Positions 1-6,285 of a stretch of DNA of 10,342 bases are shown here, piece after piece. Under the pieces are notes generated by a model, which did not search any database, was not told the DNA's origin, and worked only from the letters and a program-made list of their open reading frames with translations. The stretch is taken from contig JBAWVS010000066.1 in assembly GCA_037147175.1 (NCBI GenBank), positions 1 to 10,342 on the forward strand, read 5' to 3'. The position numbers and the translations under genes are program-made. Every line of letters begins with the position of its first letter. Within the stretch, counting starts at the first letter, position 1. Source of the DNA: a bacterium (lineage in GTDB: Bacteria > Cyanobacteriota > Vampirovibrionia > Gastranaerophilales > UBA9971).

Positions 1-199
1 AGAATTAAGTTAAAAAAACTTTATCCTAATAAATTAAATTAACAATGCACTAGAAGCTAAACATGTAATATTACGAGAAATCAGTTTAAATTGGGCAAAA
101 GGAAATATCAACGGAAAACCTGTTGTGACTGGTCTTGGGAAATTTTTGTTATTCCCAATCAGTACTTTAAAAAGTTTAATCAAAAAGGCTAATAAATAA
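1..199 (+). pseudogene. Decayed 3' end of an unidentified gene
   Basis: An open stretch runs in frame from about 38 to the TAA at 197-199. It encodes about 53 residues that look like a real protein tail: a helical segment (EAKHVILREISLNWAKG), then GKPVVTGLGKFLLF and a lysine-rich end. It has no plausible start, and in-frame stops lie just upstream (35-37 and 11-13). A different frame is open from the left edge to the TAA at 40-42 (RIKLKKLYPNKLN), so one reading is a single gene split by a frameshift near position 38. I do not recognise the family. It could instead be chance open sequence. The terminator at 215-265 directly downstream supports a former transcription unit ending here. Confidence 0.35.
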
Positions 200-214
200 A
201 TTAAAAAATAAAAA

Positions 215-265
215 TACTCCGGTAATTTAATGTTTTAGTCTATTATGTTACTGGAGTAATTTTTT
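215..265 (+). terminator. Rho-independent terminator
   Basis: TACTCCGGTAA (215-225) pairs with TTACTGGAGTA (248-258). This gives an 11-bp stem with one G-U pair and a 22-nt loop, followed by a T-run (260-265). An A-rich stretch precedes the left arm, so it may also work on the minus strand. It separates the decayed upstream gene from the radical SAM gene at 283. Confidence 0.7.
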
Positions 266-282
266 AGTATAGTTAAGTTGAT

Positions 283-1902
283 ATGATAAAACCTGTTGAA
301 GAAAAATTTATATATAAACCCGCCGTTAAGAATCATGATGCAGTGCCGATGTGGTTTTGCTTTCCTGCAACATACATGATCGGAATGTGTTCTCTTGGAT
401 ATTTACACCTTTTCAGGCTTTTTGACGAAAACCCGAATATTTATCCCGAAAGAATCTTTACAGATACGGAAAAACCGCTACAAAACATTAATGATGTTGA
501 AGTTATGGGATTTTCTGTTTCTTTTGAGTTTGATTTTTTGGGAATTTTTTCGATTCTAAAAAAAAATAACATCCCTTTCAGAGCAAAAAACAGGAGTGAA
601 AAACATCCTCTGGTTTTTGGCGGAGGTCCTGTTTTAACCGCCAATCCTGAGCCTTTTGCCGATTTCTTTGATGTTATTATTGTCGGAGAAGGAGAAGAAG
701 TTCTTAACGAAATGATGAATACTTACAGAGAAGTAAGAAATTTAAATAAAAAAGAACAATTATTTCATCTTTCGAAAATAGATGGTATTTATATACCTGA
801 TTTTTATGATTTTGAATATAATTCTGATTGTACAATCAGGTCTATTAATTCAAATACAAAAGACTCTCAAAAAAAAATCAATAAAAGATACATAAAAGAA
901 TTAAACAAAAGCCTTTATACACCTATACTTACCGAAAAATCAGTGTTCCCCGGAATGTTTCTTGTTGAAATTGCAAGGGGCTGCCCGAAAAGATGCCGTT
1001 TTTGTATGGCAAGTTATCTTACGCTTCCTGCGAGGTATCCTTTGTTTGAAAGCGTATTGGAAATTATAAATAAAGGTTTTGAATATTCCGACAAAATAGG
1101 ACTTCTAGGTGCTTTGATTACTGAACATCCCGAGTTTGAAAATATTTGCGAACATATTTTAAAACTCAGAGAAGAAAAAGATTTTAAAATTTCTGTTTCA
1201 TCACTCAGAATTGATACAATCACACCGTTGACAGTTAAAACACTTGTAAGATGCGGTCAAAAACAAACAACAATAGCTATTGAAGCAGGAAGTCAAAGGC
1301 TTAGAAATTTTATAGGCAAAAAACTTTCTGAAGAAGAGATTTTTAAAGGGGTTAAAATAGCTCATGAGAATGGTTTAACTGGATTAAAAGTCTATGGGAT
1401 GATTGGTTTGCCTTCTGAAACACAGGAAGATATTGAAGAGCTTGCAAATTTGATGAAAAAACTTAAAAAAGAAAATAAAGGTTTTAACCTGACTTTAAGC
1501 GTCAGTTCTTTTGTTCCGAAAGCGCAAACACCTTTTCAGTGGGAAGTTCGACCTGATGAGAAAATTATTAACCAGAGAAGCAATTATTTAAGGAAAGAAT
1601 TGAACAAAAATAAAATTTTGTACAAACCTACAAGCGTTAAATGGGATTATATACAGGCAATAATTTCACGTGGAGACAGAAGACTGTCTTGCGTGCTTGA
1701 AATGGTTTTTGAACTGGGCGGAACAATAGGAAGCTGGACAAAAGCTTATAAAGAACTTTCAGAAGAGTATAGTCTTCCTGATTTTGACTGGTACGCTAAT
1801 AGAAAAAGAGATTTTATAGAAATTTCCCCATGGGCATTAATAAATACGGGAATTACCAAAGAAGCTTTAAAAAAGGAAGCATTAAATGCTTCCTTGCTTT
1901 AA
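283..1902 (+). CDS. Radical SAM protein with B12-binding-like N-terminal domain
   Basis: A 539-aa radical SAM protein of unknown substrate. The [4Fe-4S] cluster motif is C234-x3-C238-x2-C241 (RGCPKRCRFC), and it starts the TIM-barrel domain, about residues 225-420. Downstream are the barrel-type segments IAIEAGSQRLR (331-341) and GMIGLPSETQED (372-383). The N-terminal 150 residues look like the cobalamin-binding-like fold that precedes many radical SAM domains, with VFGGGP (111-116) and VGEGEE (134-139), but I see no DxHxxG cobalt-ligand motif. The layout resembles uncharacterised B12-binding-type radical SAM families such as YgiQ-like or TIGR03960-like proteins. The ATG start has no clear Shine-Dalgarno sequence. 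The next gene, 151 bp downstream, is another radical SAM protein, so the two may act together. The class call is firm; the reaction is unknown. Confidence 0.9.
   Translation: MIKPVEEKFIYKPAVKNHDAVPMWFCFPATYMIGMCSLGYLHLFRLFDENPNIYPERIFTDTEKPLQNINDVEVMGFSVSFEFDFLGIFSILKKNNIPFRAKNRSEKHPLVFGGGPVLTANPEPFADFFDVIIVGEGEEVLNEMMNTYREVRNLNKKEQLFHLSKIDGIYIPDFYDFEYNSDCTIRSINSNTKDSQKKINKRYIKELNKSLYTPILTEKSVFPGMFLVEIARGCPKRCRFCMASYLTLPARYPLFESVLEIINKGFEYSDKIGLLGALITEHPEFENICEHILKLREEKDFKISVSSLRIDTITPLTVKTLVRCGQKQTTIAIEAGSQRLRNFIGKKLSEEEIFKGVKIAHENGLTGLKVYGMIGLPSETQEDIEELANLMKKLKKENKGFNLTLSVSSFVPKAQTPFQWEVRPDEKIINQRSNYLRKELNKNKILYKPTSVKWDYIQAIISRGDRRLSCVLEMVFELGGTIGSWTKAYKELSEEYSLPDFDWYANRKRDFIEISPWALINTGITKEALKKEALNASLL
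1875..1896 (+). terminator. Terminator-like hairpin inside the 3' end of the radical SAM gene
   Basis: GGAAGCATT (1875-1883) and AATGCTTCC (1885-1893) form a perfect 9-base inverted repeat around a single A. It is preceded by an A-run (1869-1874) and followed by TTGCTTT. The hairpin lies entirely within the last codons of the gene, whose TAA is at 1900-1902, so it is coding and structural at once. The T-tract is interrupted, so its efficiency is uncertain. Confidence 0.55.
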
Positions 1903-2053
1903 GCAATGTATTTATTTGTAATTAAATCAACAGAGTAATTATAAAACGTTAATAATACCCGATAGCACTAGCCTGTTGTCATCATGGGTTTTAAATATTT
2001 TCATAATAAAATATATAACTGTTAAATTAAATAAATCGGGAATAATTTAAAAG

Positions 2054-3517
2054 TTGAAAATATTATTAGTGTACCCTCAATACCCTGATACCTTTTGGAG
2101 CTTTAAAAAAGCCTTGGAATATGTATCAAAAGAAGCTGCTATGCCCCCTTTGGGTCTATTAACAATAGCTTCTCTTTTGCCAAATGATTTTGAGAAAAAG
2201 CTAATAGACATGAATGTTGATAAATTAAGCGATGAAGACCTGCTGTGGGCTGATTATGTCTTTATAAGCGCTATGATAACGCAGAAAAATTCTGTTAATG
2301 CCTTGATAGAAAGATGTAAAAAACTCGGTGTTAAAACCGTAGCAGGCGGACCGCTGTTTACAAGTCTTTACGAAGAATTTCCGGATATAAATTATTTTAT
2401 TTTAAATGAAGGCGAAGTAACTTTGCCGTTGTTTTTAGAAGATTTAAAAAACGGCAGTTTAAAGAAAATTTATACTTCAGATATAAAACCTGACATAACA
2501 AAATCACCAATACCTCAATGGAACTTATTAAATCTGAAAAAATATTTTAAAATGCCTATTCAATGCTCAAGGGGATGCCCTTTTGACTGTGAATTTTGTG
2601 ATATAGTCAACCTAAACGGAAGAATTCCCAGATACAAGACTCCCGAACAGGTTATTCGGGAAATAGAAGCACTTTACCAAGCAGGATGGAATTTTTCAAT
2701 TTTTATTGTGGATGATAATTTTATAGGAAATGCACTAAAAGCAAAAGATCTTCTAAGAGCCTTAATTGAATGGAGAAATCGTAAAAAAATCCAGATTAGG
2801 TTTATGACAGAAGTTTCTTTAAATTTAGCGGACGATGACGAATTGCTTTCTCTTATGAGAGAGGCGGGGTTTAACAGCGTGTTCATAGGTCTTGAAACAC
2901 CCTCTAAAGAAGCTCTTCATGAATGCGGAAAATTCCAGAATAATAATCGTGATCCTATTTTTTCTGTCAGAAAAATTCAAAGTTATGGAATGGTTGTTTC
3001 AGGAGGTTTTATTGTCGGTTTTGACAGTGATGACTTTTCTATTTTTTCAAGACAAATTGAGTTTATTCAAAAAACAGGCATTGTTGTTGCAATGGTAGGT
3101 CTTTTGCAGGCTTTGCCGGGAACAAAACTCTATGAGCGTTTAAAAAATGAAAATCGGCTTCTTAAAGACAGTTCGGGAAATAATACTGATTTTTCGACAA
3201 ATTTTCTCCCCAAAATGGATTCAACTGTTTTAGTTAATGGATATAAGAAGATAGTTTCATCAATTTATTCTCCGGAAAACTATTATGAACGAATTAAAAC
3301 TTTTTTAAAATATTATAAACCTTGTGAGCCTGAGCCGTTTAATTTGAAAAATATTAATGCTCTGATTAAATCTGTATGCATATTAGGTATATTTCAAAAA
3401 AACAGGAAATATTACTGGGAAATATTATTTACCTGTTTGTATAAATACCCGAAATCCTTATCTGAAGTAATAACTATGGCTATTTTCTTTGAACATTTCA
3501 GCCTGATATTTGCTTAA
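2054..3517 (+). CDS. B12-binding-type radical SAM protein, DUF4070 class
   Basis: A 487-aa protein. The N-terminus MKILLVYPQYPDTFWSF, followed by AAMPPLGLLTIASLLP, is the signature opening of the B12-binding-like / radical SAM / DUF4070 family, which includes the hopanoid C-2 methylase HpnP and many uncharacterised relatives. GGP at 98-100 and NEGEVTLP at 118-125 belong to the Rossmann-like N-terminal domain. No DxHxxG motif is visible, so cobalamin may bind without a His ligand or not at all. The cluster motif is C175-x3-C179-x2-C182 (RGCPFDCEFC). GLETPS (279-284) and GFIVGFDSDD (318-327) are barrel segments, and the DUF4070-like tail runs from about 345. The start is TTG; family-typical residues begin at once and no upstream in-frame ATG fits. 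No strong ribosome binding site is seen. Calling it HpnP would overreach. Confidence 0.88.
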   Translation: MKILLVYPQYPDTFWSFKKALEYVSKEAAMPPLGLLTIASLLPNDFEKKLIDMNVDKLSDEDLLWADYVFISAMITQKNSVNALIERCKKLGVKTVAGGPLFTSLYEEFPDINYFILNEGEVTLPLFLEDLKNGSLKKIYTSDIKPDITKSPIPQWNLLNLKKYFKMPIQCSRGCPFDCEFCDIVNLNGRIPRYKTPEQVIREIEALYQAGWNFSIFIVDDNFIGNALKAKDLLRALIEWRNRKKIQIRFMTEVSLNLADDDELLSLMREAGFNSVFIGLETPSKEALHECGKFQNNNRDPIFSVRKIQSYGMVVSGGFIVGFDSDDFSIFSRQIEFIQKTGIVVAMVGLLQALPGTKLYERLKNENRLLKDSSGNNTDFSTNFLPKMDSTVLVNGYKKIVSSIYSPENYYERIKTFLKYYKPCEPEPFNLKNINALIKSVCILGIFQKNRKYYWEILFTCLYKYPKSLSEVITMAIFFEHFSLIFA

Positions 3518-4281
3518 CCGATTATAATCTTATCGTTTTCCATCGCTGACGAGAACCAATCTTTGCAAGAATTCATAAATCTTTCACGCGAATTAACATA
3601 GAGATCTTCTGCATGAAAGTTGTCTTGAAAAACTAACAAGGATTTTTTTTCATGAGCTTTATCAAACAATTCTTTCGAATGCCATGGATGAATTGTAGGA
3701 TCATTTCCGCCTGTCATAAACAAAATCGGAGCGGATTTAATTTTATGAATAACATCAACGGGGTTTTCTTTTTTTAATAAAAGATTTCCCGGACGAATGG
3801 AAAGACTTCGCCAGAGCTCAAATTTTTTAAAAGTAGGTAGAAAAGCTTCTTTTTTAAAGAAATGATTTTCGATTTTATCAAAGCTTATAGGTGCGCTTAT
3901 TACGACAAGTGAGTCTATATCATTATATTTTGCAGTATGAATTATAGAAATTGCCGCCCCTAGTGAAAATCCAATCAGACCTATTTGGGAATATCTTTGT
4001 TTTGCATAATTTATAACAGTTTTTATATCCATAGATTCATTAGCAGAAAAAGTATAAAACCCTGAACTTTTTCCATGCCCTCTAAAATCAAGTGTTATTA
4101 CGTCATGACTTTTGAAAAAATCCTCTGACATTGCTTTAAAAATAGTTGCATCTTTGCACATGTACCAGCCATGCGCAATTATGACCACAAAATCTCTTCC
4201 TTTATCATAATGATTAATAGCTATCTTTGTATTATCTTCCGTTTTCAGGAATATTTCCGAAAAATTTCGGGTTTTTTTCAA
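3514..4281 (-). CDS. Alpha/beta hydrolase (S33 / lysophospholipase-like)
   Basis: A 255-aa serine hydrolase, probably cytosolic because no signal peptide is seen. IIAHGW (34-39) carries the oxyanion-side HG motif. DFRGHGKSSG (65-74) is the typical second strand and turn. G104-F-S106-L-G108 is the nucleophile elbow. D194 (in TGGNDPTIH) and H223 (in DNFHAEDLY) complete a plausible Ser-Asp-His triad. Length and layout match small esterases and S33-type hydrolases; the substrate cannot be deduced. Translation starts at TTG, supported by AAAGGAG (4288-4294 on the complement) 6 nt upstream. The gene converges on the second radical SAM gene and overlaps it by 4 bp, the shared TTAA at 3514-3517. No terminator is visible between them. 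Confidence 0.88.
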   Translation of the reverse strand: MKKTRNFSEIFLKTEDNTKIAINHYDKGRDFVVIIAHGWYMCKDATIFKAMSEDFFKSHDVITLDFRGHGKSSGFYTFSANESMDIKTVINYAKQRYSQIGLIGFSLGAAISIIHTAKYNDIDSLVVISAPISFDKIENHFFKKEAFLPTFKKFELWRSLSIRPGNLLLKKENPVDVIHKIKSAPILFMTGGNDPTIHPWHSKELFDKAHEKKSLLVFQDNFHAEDLYVNSRERFMNSCKDWFSSAMENDKIIIG

Positions 4282-4320
4282 AAACCGCTCCTTTATTATA
4301 CTGAAACGAGTTTGTTTTCA

Positions 4321-4346
4321 GGAAAACCGGCAAAGCCGGATTTTCC
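4321..4346. other. Strong GC-rich hairpin upstream of the hydrolase
   Basis: GGAAAACCGGC (4321-4331) pairs with GCCGG-A-TTTTCC (4335-4346), giving an 11-bp stem with an AAA loop and one bulged A. It sits about 40 bp upstream of the minus-strand hydrolase start, in the gap divergent from the TRL gene. It could be a leader structure, a weak bidirectional terminator or an intergenic palindrome; nothing decides between these. Confidence 0.5.
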
Positions 4347-4481
4347 CGAAAAGCATCACTCCTAAAAGCTATAGTGCTTTCGCAAAAAATATTTCATTTC
4401 TTAATTACTTTTTCAGAACACTATAGAATAAAATTTATTTAATTTTTTTGTTTAATACATTATCTTCTTTTTTTAAGTTTT

Positions 4482-4516
4482 TTGACCAACTTGTTTTTGT
4501 TTAACTACGATATAAT
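4482..4516 (+). promoter_or_regulatory. Promoter for the TRL gene and tRNA-Arg
   Basis: TTGACC (4482-4487) serves as -35. The -10 is TACGAT (4506-4511, 18-bp spacer) or the overlapping perfect TATAAT (4511-4516), which leaves a long 23-bp spacer. Either way transcription would begin near 4520, about 25 nt before the start codon. The Shine-Dalgarno-like GGTAAGAG lies just upstream of ATG 4548. Confidence 0.55.
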
Positions 4517-4547
4517 AATTCTGAAGATATTAAAAAGGTAAGAGAAG

Positions 4548-4853
4548 ATGAAAAAAACTTTATTTAGTTTAGTCTTAATGGGATTGTTGTCAGTTATCAG
4601 TTCAACTGCATTTGCTTTTGAAATATATAGCAATATTAATACGCCTGCTACATTGTCTTTGCAAACGCCTAGAGTTACAAAATGCGGAACGGCAAGCTGT
4701 AAAATTTATTGGTTTGGTATAGTAAAATTAGGAGATTGTTCCTATCAGGCCGCTCTAAAAAATGGAAAAATGTCGCAAGTCCATCATCAAGATACACAAA
4801 TAAACGGTTGGTTCTGGCTAAAAACTATAACAACAAGGGTTTATGGAGAATAA
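4548..4853 (+). CDS. Small secreted TRL-like family protein
   Basis: A 101-aa exported protein. Residues 1-23 form a signal peptide: MKK, a hydrophobic core, then AFA before F24. There is no lipobox, so it should be released to the periplasm or outside. The mature part matches my recollection of the TRL-like (tRNA-associated locus) family: K-x-G-x-A (TKCGTASC), a hydrophobic GIVKLGDCSYQAALKNGK block resembling the family's GLVATGDAS..AA..GG pattern, VHHQD, and the terminal TTRVYGE. The family has no known function. Three cysteines (C46, C51 and C59, all in the mature part) are present, an unusual content for the family as I remember it. A tRNA-Arg gene starts 5 nt after the stop, so the two are very likely co-transcribed. 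Assignment is by pattern recognition only. Confidence 0.75.
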   Translation: MKKTLFSLVLMGLLSVISSTAFAFEIYSNINTPATLSLQTPRVTKCGTASCKIYWFGIVKLGDCSYQAALKNGKMSQVHHQDTQINGWFWLKTITTRVYGE

Positions 4854-4858
4854 AATTT

Positions 4859-4931
4859 GCGTCTGTAGCTCAGTGGATAGAGTAGCGGTTTCCGAAACCG
4901 TTGGTCGTGCGTTCAAATCGCATCAGGCGCA
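4859..4931 (+). tRNA. tRNA-Arg (anticodon CCG)
   Basis: A complete cloverleaf can be drawn. The acceptor is GCGTCTG / CAGGCGC (one G-U) with discriminator A. The D-stem is GCTC / GAGT. The anticodon stem is GCGGT / ACCGT around loop TTCCGAA, giving anticodon CCG (reads CGG). The variable loop is TGGTC. The T-arm is GTGCG-TTCAAAT-CGCAT. No CCA is encoded. It follows the TRL stop by 5 nt and should be processed from the same transcript. No strong terminator follows, only a weak AAG..CTT pairing with a T6 run at 4955-4960. Confidence 0.95.
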
Positions 4932-4979
4932 TTTTATTATATCAAGGGGTTCAGCTTTTTTGTAAATTTCGGAAATTCC

Positions 4980-5001
4980 ATTTCGGGACAATTTCGGGAC
5001 A
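4980..5001. repeat. Tandem 11-bp repeat beside tRNA-Arg
   Basis: ATTTCGGGACA occurs twice head to tail (4980-4990 and 4991-5001), beginning 49 bp after the tRNA 3' end. Short repeats of this GGGACA type next to a tRNA end are reminiscent of integrase arm sites or integration scars. No matching second boundary is visible, so the att interpretation is inference. Confidence 0.5.
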
Positions 5002-5023
5002 GTTGGAAATAAAACACCACGAT

Positions 5024-5073
5024 AAACGACAATAAAAAATAAAATGCCGACAAGGTTTTATCCCTGCCGGCAT
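5024..5073 (-). terminator. Terminator of the minus-strand 99-aa gene
   Basis: Read on the minus strand, positions 5073-5062 and 5055-5044 form a 12-bp stem (two G-U pairs) around a 6-nt loop, followed by a T-rich tract (5043-5024). The two non-pairing positions on the plus strand become G-U pairs in the minus-strand RNA, which fixes the orientation. It lies 12 bp past the stop of the gene at 5086-5385. Confidence 0.8.
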
Positions 5074-5085
5074 GATGTAGTTTGT

Positions 5086-5385
5086 TTATTTTTCTTCTCT
5101 GTAAGAGAGGTGTAATATCAATGAGTCCATTTGGTCGGTAATTTTATTGATAGCCTTAGATTCCTGATTAAAAAGATTGAGAGAAGTTAACAATTCTTCT
5201 GTTTTTATTGCATCAAAATCTAATAAACAGTTTTTTTCATCCCAAAGCCTTGTTAATAAACTTGTTACAGTTTCTATGTGCCAAGCTTTCCACTGAATTT
5301 CATTTCTTGCTTGTTCAAGTTCTTCGGCAATCTGTTGCAGGCTTTTTTCTTCTTTTTTAGTTTTTGTTAATACCGTTAATGTCAT
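5086..5385 (-). CDS. Small hypothetical protein, 99 aa, helical
   Basis: I do not recognise this protein. It is predicted all-helical and charged. Residues 10-35 (KKEEKSLQQIAEELEQARNE) look like a coiled-coil helix, followed by WKAWHIETVTSLLTRLWDEKN and a second helical part (TEELLTSLNLFNQESKAINKITDQMDSLILHL). It has no signal peptide or membrane segment and is probably cytosolic. Its expression signals are excellent: AAAGGAG (5394-5400 on the complement) 8 nt before ATG, a consensus promoter and a dedicated terminator, so it is a real gene. It is transcribed away from the Cro/C1-type regulator at 5590, a typical layout for a regulated partner in a mobile element. Its function is unknown. Confidence 0.8.
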   Translation of the reverse strand: MTLTVLTKTKKEEKSLQQIAEELEQARNEIQWKAWHIETVTSLLTRLWDEKNCLLDFDAIKTEELLTSLNLFNQESKAINKITDQMDSLILHLSYREEK

Positions 5386-5407
5386 TTTGTTTTCTCCTTT
5401 GTTTTAG

Positions 5408-5460
5408 TACTAAATCTTTTAACTATTGCTTGACTTCTTGATGTTAATATACTAAATCTT
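5408..5460. repeat. Direct repeat TACTAAATCTT, candidate operator pair
   Basis: TACTAAATCTT occurs at 5408-5418 and 5450-5460, with start points 42 bp apart (about four helical turns). The second copy overlaps the -10 of the minus-strand promoter; the first lies in its leader. A third, degenerate copy (TACTATATTTG, 5527-5537) lies in the promoter region of the divergent regulator. The placement suggests binding sites for that regulator. Confidence 0.5.
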
Positions 5461-5474
5461 GAGCATAAAGTCAA
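5446..5474 (-). promoter_or_regulatory. Promoter of the 99-aa gene
   Basis: On the minus strand, TTGACT (5474-5469), a 17-bp spacer and TATATT (5451-5446) give a near-consensus sigma-70 promoter. Transcription would start near 5439, leaving a leader of about 54 nt before the ATG at 5385. Confidence 0.75.
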
Positions 5475-5545
5475 CCGTTTTTGTATAAAGATATTTAACA
5501 TTTTGTAATAAATTGAAAGCACTATGTACTATATTTGAATCATAA

Positions 5546-5569
5546 TGTTATAATACTTACAGATACTTA
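5546..5569 (+). promoter_or_regulatory. Extended -10 promoter with repeats at the start site
   Basis: TGTTATAAT (5546-5554) is an extended -10 element; no good -35 is seen. ATACTTA is repeated at 5553-5559 and 5563-5569, a 10-bp period spanning the expected start point, as in an autoregulatory operator. AAGGA (5576-5580) then serves ATG 5590. Confidence 0.55.
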
Positions 5570-5589
5570 TAACAAAAGGAAAATTTGAA

Positions 5590-5796
5590 ATGATAAAATG
5601 CAATTTGTCCCGTATTCTCGGAGAAAAAAGGATAACAATTAAAGAGGTTCACGAAAAAACAGGACTTTCCAGAAACACGGTTTCTAACCTTTACAATGAG
5701 AAGGCTGGTCGTGTGGATTTCGATACTTTAGAAAAATTGTGTATATGCCTGAACTGCAACATCGGAGATTTATTGGAATATGTAAAAGAAGCTTAA
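5590..5796 (+). CDS. Cro/C1-type helix-turn-helix regulator
   Basis: A 68-aa single-domain DNA-binding protein of the Cro/C1 (HTH_26-like) type. ITIKEVHEKTGLSRNTVSNLYN (15-36) contains the helix-turn-helix, and the recognition helix SRNTVSNLYN is followed by the family-typical DFDTLEKLCICLNCNIGDLLEYV tail. There is no sensor or oligomerisation domain. It is likely a small repressor of its own promoter and of the divergent 99-aa gene, with which it shares the 204-bp gap holding the repeats. Such regulators are common in phage-like and toxin-antitoxin loci. Confidence 0.9.
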   Translation: MIKCNLSRILGEKRITIKEVHEKTGLSRNTVSNLYNEKAGRVDFDTLEKLCICLNCNIGDLLEYVKEA

Positions 5797-5799
5797 CTT

Positions 5800-5824
5800 A
5801 TCGCAAGTTGCGATCGGTTTCTTT
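5800..5824 (+). terminator. Short hairpin after the regulator
   Basis: ATCGCAA (5800-5806) and TTGCGAT (5808-5814) form a short stem (about 5 bp with an AAGTT loop), followed by CGGTTTCTTT. It lies between convergent genes and may serve either strand. It is weak. Confidence 0.4.
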
Positions 5825-5836
5825 CCGGCATAAACT

Positions 5837-6058
5837 TTATTTATAAATAACTGAAAATATTTCTAAGATATTGGAAATCAATTTTATTTTAATTTCACTG
5901 TCAATTTCATCAATTTTTAAAATTCTTTCAATTAATACTTTTTCTTGAGCTATAAGAATATTTCTATAATTTTCATTAGTTTTTATGGAAAACTCATTAA
6001 TTTTTTCTAAAGAGCAAATTCTCTTTTCAATGTCATCAAATTTTTTATTCCAAAACAT
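5837..6058 (-). CDS. Small hypothetical protein, 73 aa, coiled-coil-like
   Basis: I do not recognise this protein. It starts with MFWNKKFDDIEKRICSLEKIN, a short amphipathic or coiled-coil helix, and continues as charged helices (VLIERILKIDEIDSEIKIKLISNILEIF). There is no signal peptide and no enzymatic motif. AGGGA (6066-6070 on the complement) lies 7 nt before the ATG, which supports it as a real gene. It is convergent with the Cro/C1-type regulator and divergent from the Abi_2 gene across a 345-bp gap. Codon usage is AT-rich like its neighbours. Confidence 0.6.
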   Translation of the reverse strand: MFWNKKFDDIEKRICSLEKINEFSIKTNENYRNILIAQEKVLIERILKIDEIDSEIKIKLISNILEIFSVIYK

Positions 6059-6172
6059 TTATTATTCCCTATCTTTTTAAATTAATAAGCATATTACTTT
6101 ATTCAAGTATTTCATTTCAAATTTGCACTAAAACACTCAACGCACAAGCCGTTTTAAGGCATATTTAATTTT

Positions 6173-6202
6173 AATCAGGAGTGTTTATGCCTCCTGATTT
6201 TA
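6173..6202. terminator. Hairpin with terminator character in the gap before Abi_2
   Basis: AATCAGGAG (6173-6181) and CTCCTGATT (6191-6199) form a perfect 9-bp stem with a 9-nt loop, followed by TTTAG on the plus strand. The rest of the 345-bp gap (6059-6403) is AT-rich and shows no coding signal. Its right end holds the promoter and small-RNA-like element described separately. Confidence 0.5.
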
Positions 6203-6285
6203 GATATAAATGATAATAAGAATTTTTGTATTATTTTTGTTTTTCAAAAACATATGATTTATATTTATGAGTTTCAGAAAAAAGA

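Noticed and set aside
441-644. Minus-strand open frame of 67 codons
   Set aside because: It lies wholly inside the radical SAM gene, whose motifs are clear; no ribosome binding site or protein character of its own.
1957-1989. ACCCGAT / ATC-AT-GGGT hairpin as a terminator between the radical SAM genes
   Set aside because: The stem is short, bulged and has no T-run; the coding-end hairpin at 1875-1893 is the better candidate.
2674-3098. Open frames of about 70 codons on both strands
   Set aside because: Shadows of the DUF4070 radical SAM gene, with low-complexity translations.
4295-4300. Perfect TATAAT on the minus strand just upstream of the hydrolase
   Set aside because: Transcription from it would start at about 4288, inside the Shine-Dalgarno sequence, and the best -35 is weak with a 15-bp spacer. 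It is unlikely to be the working promoter.
4171-4365. Plus-strand open frame of 64 codons across the hydrolase start
   Set aside because: It overlaps the hydrolase N-terminus and the GC-rich hairpin; its composition is not protein-like.
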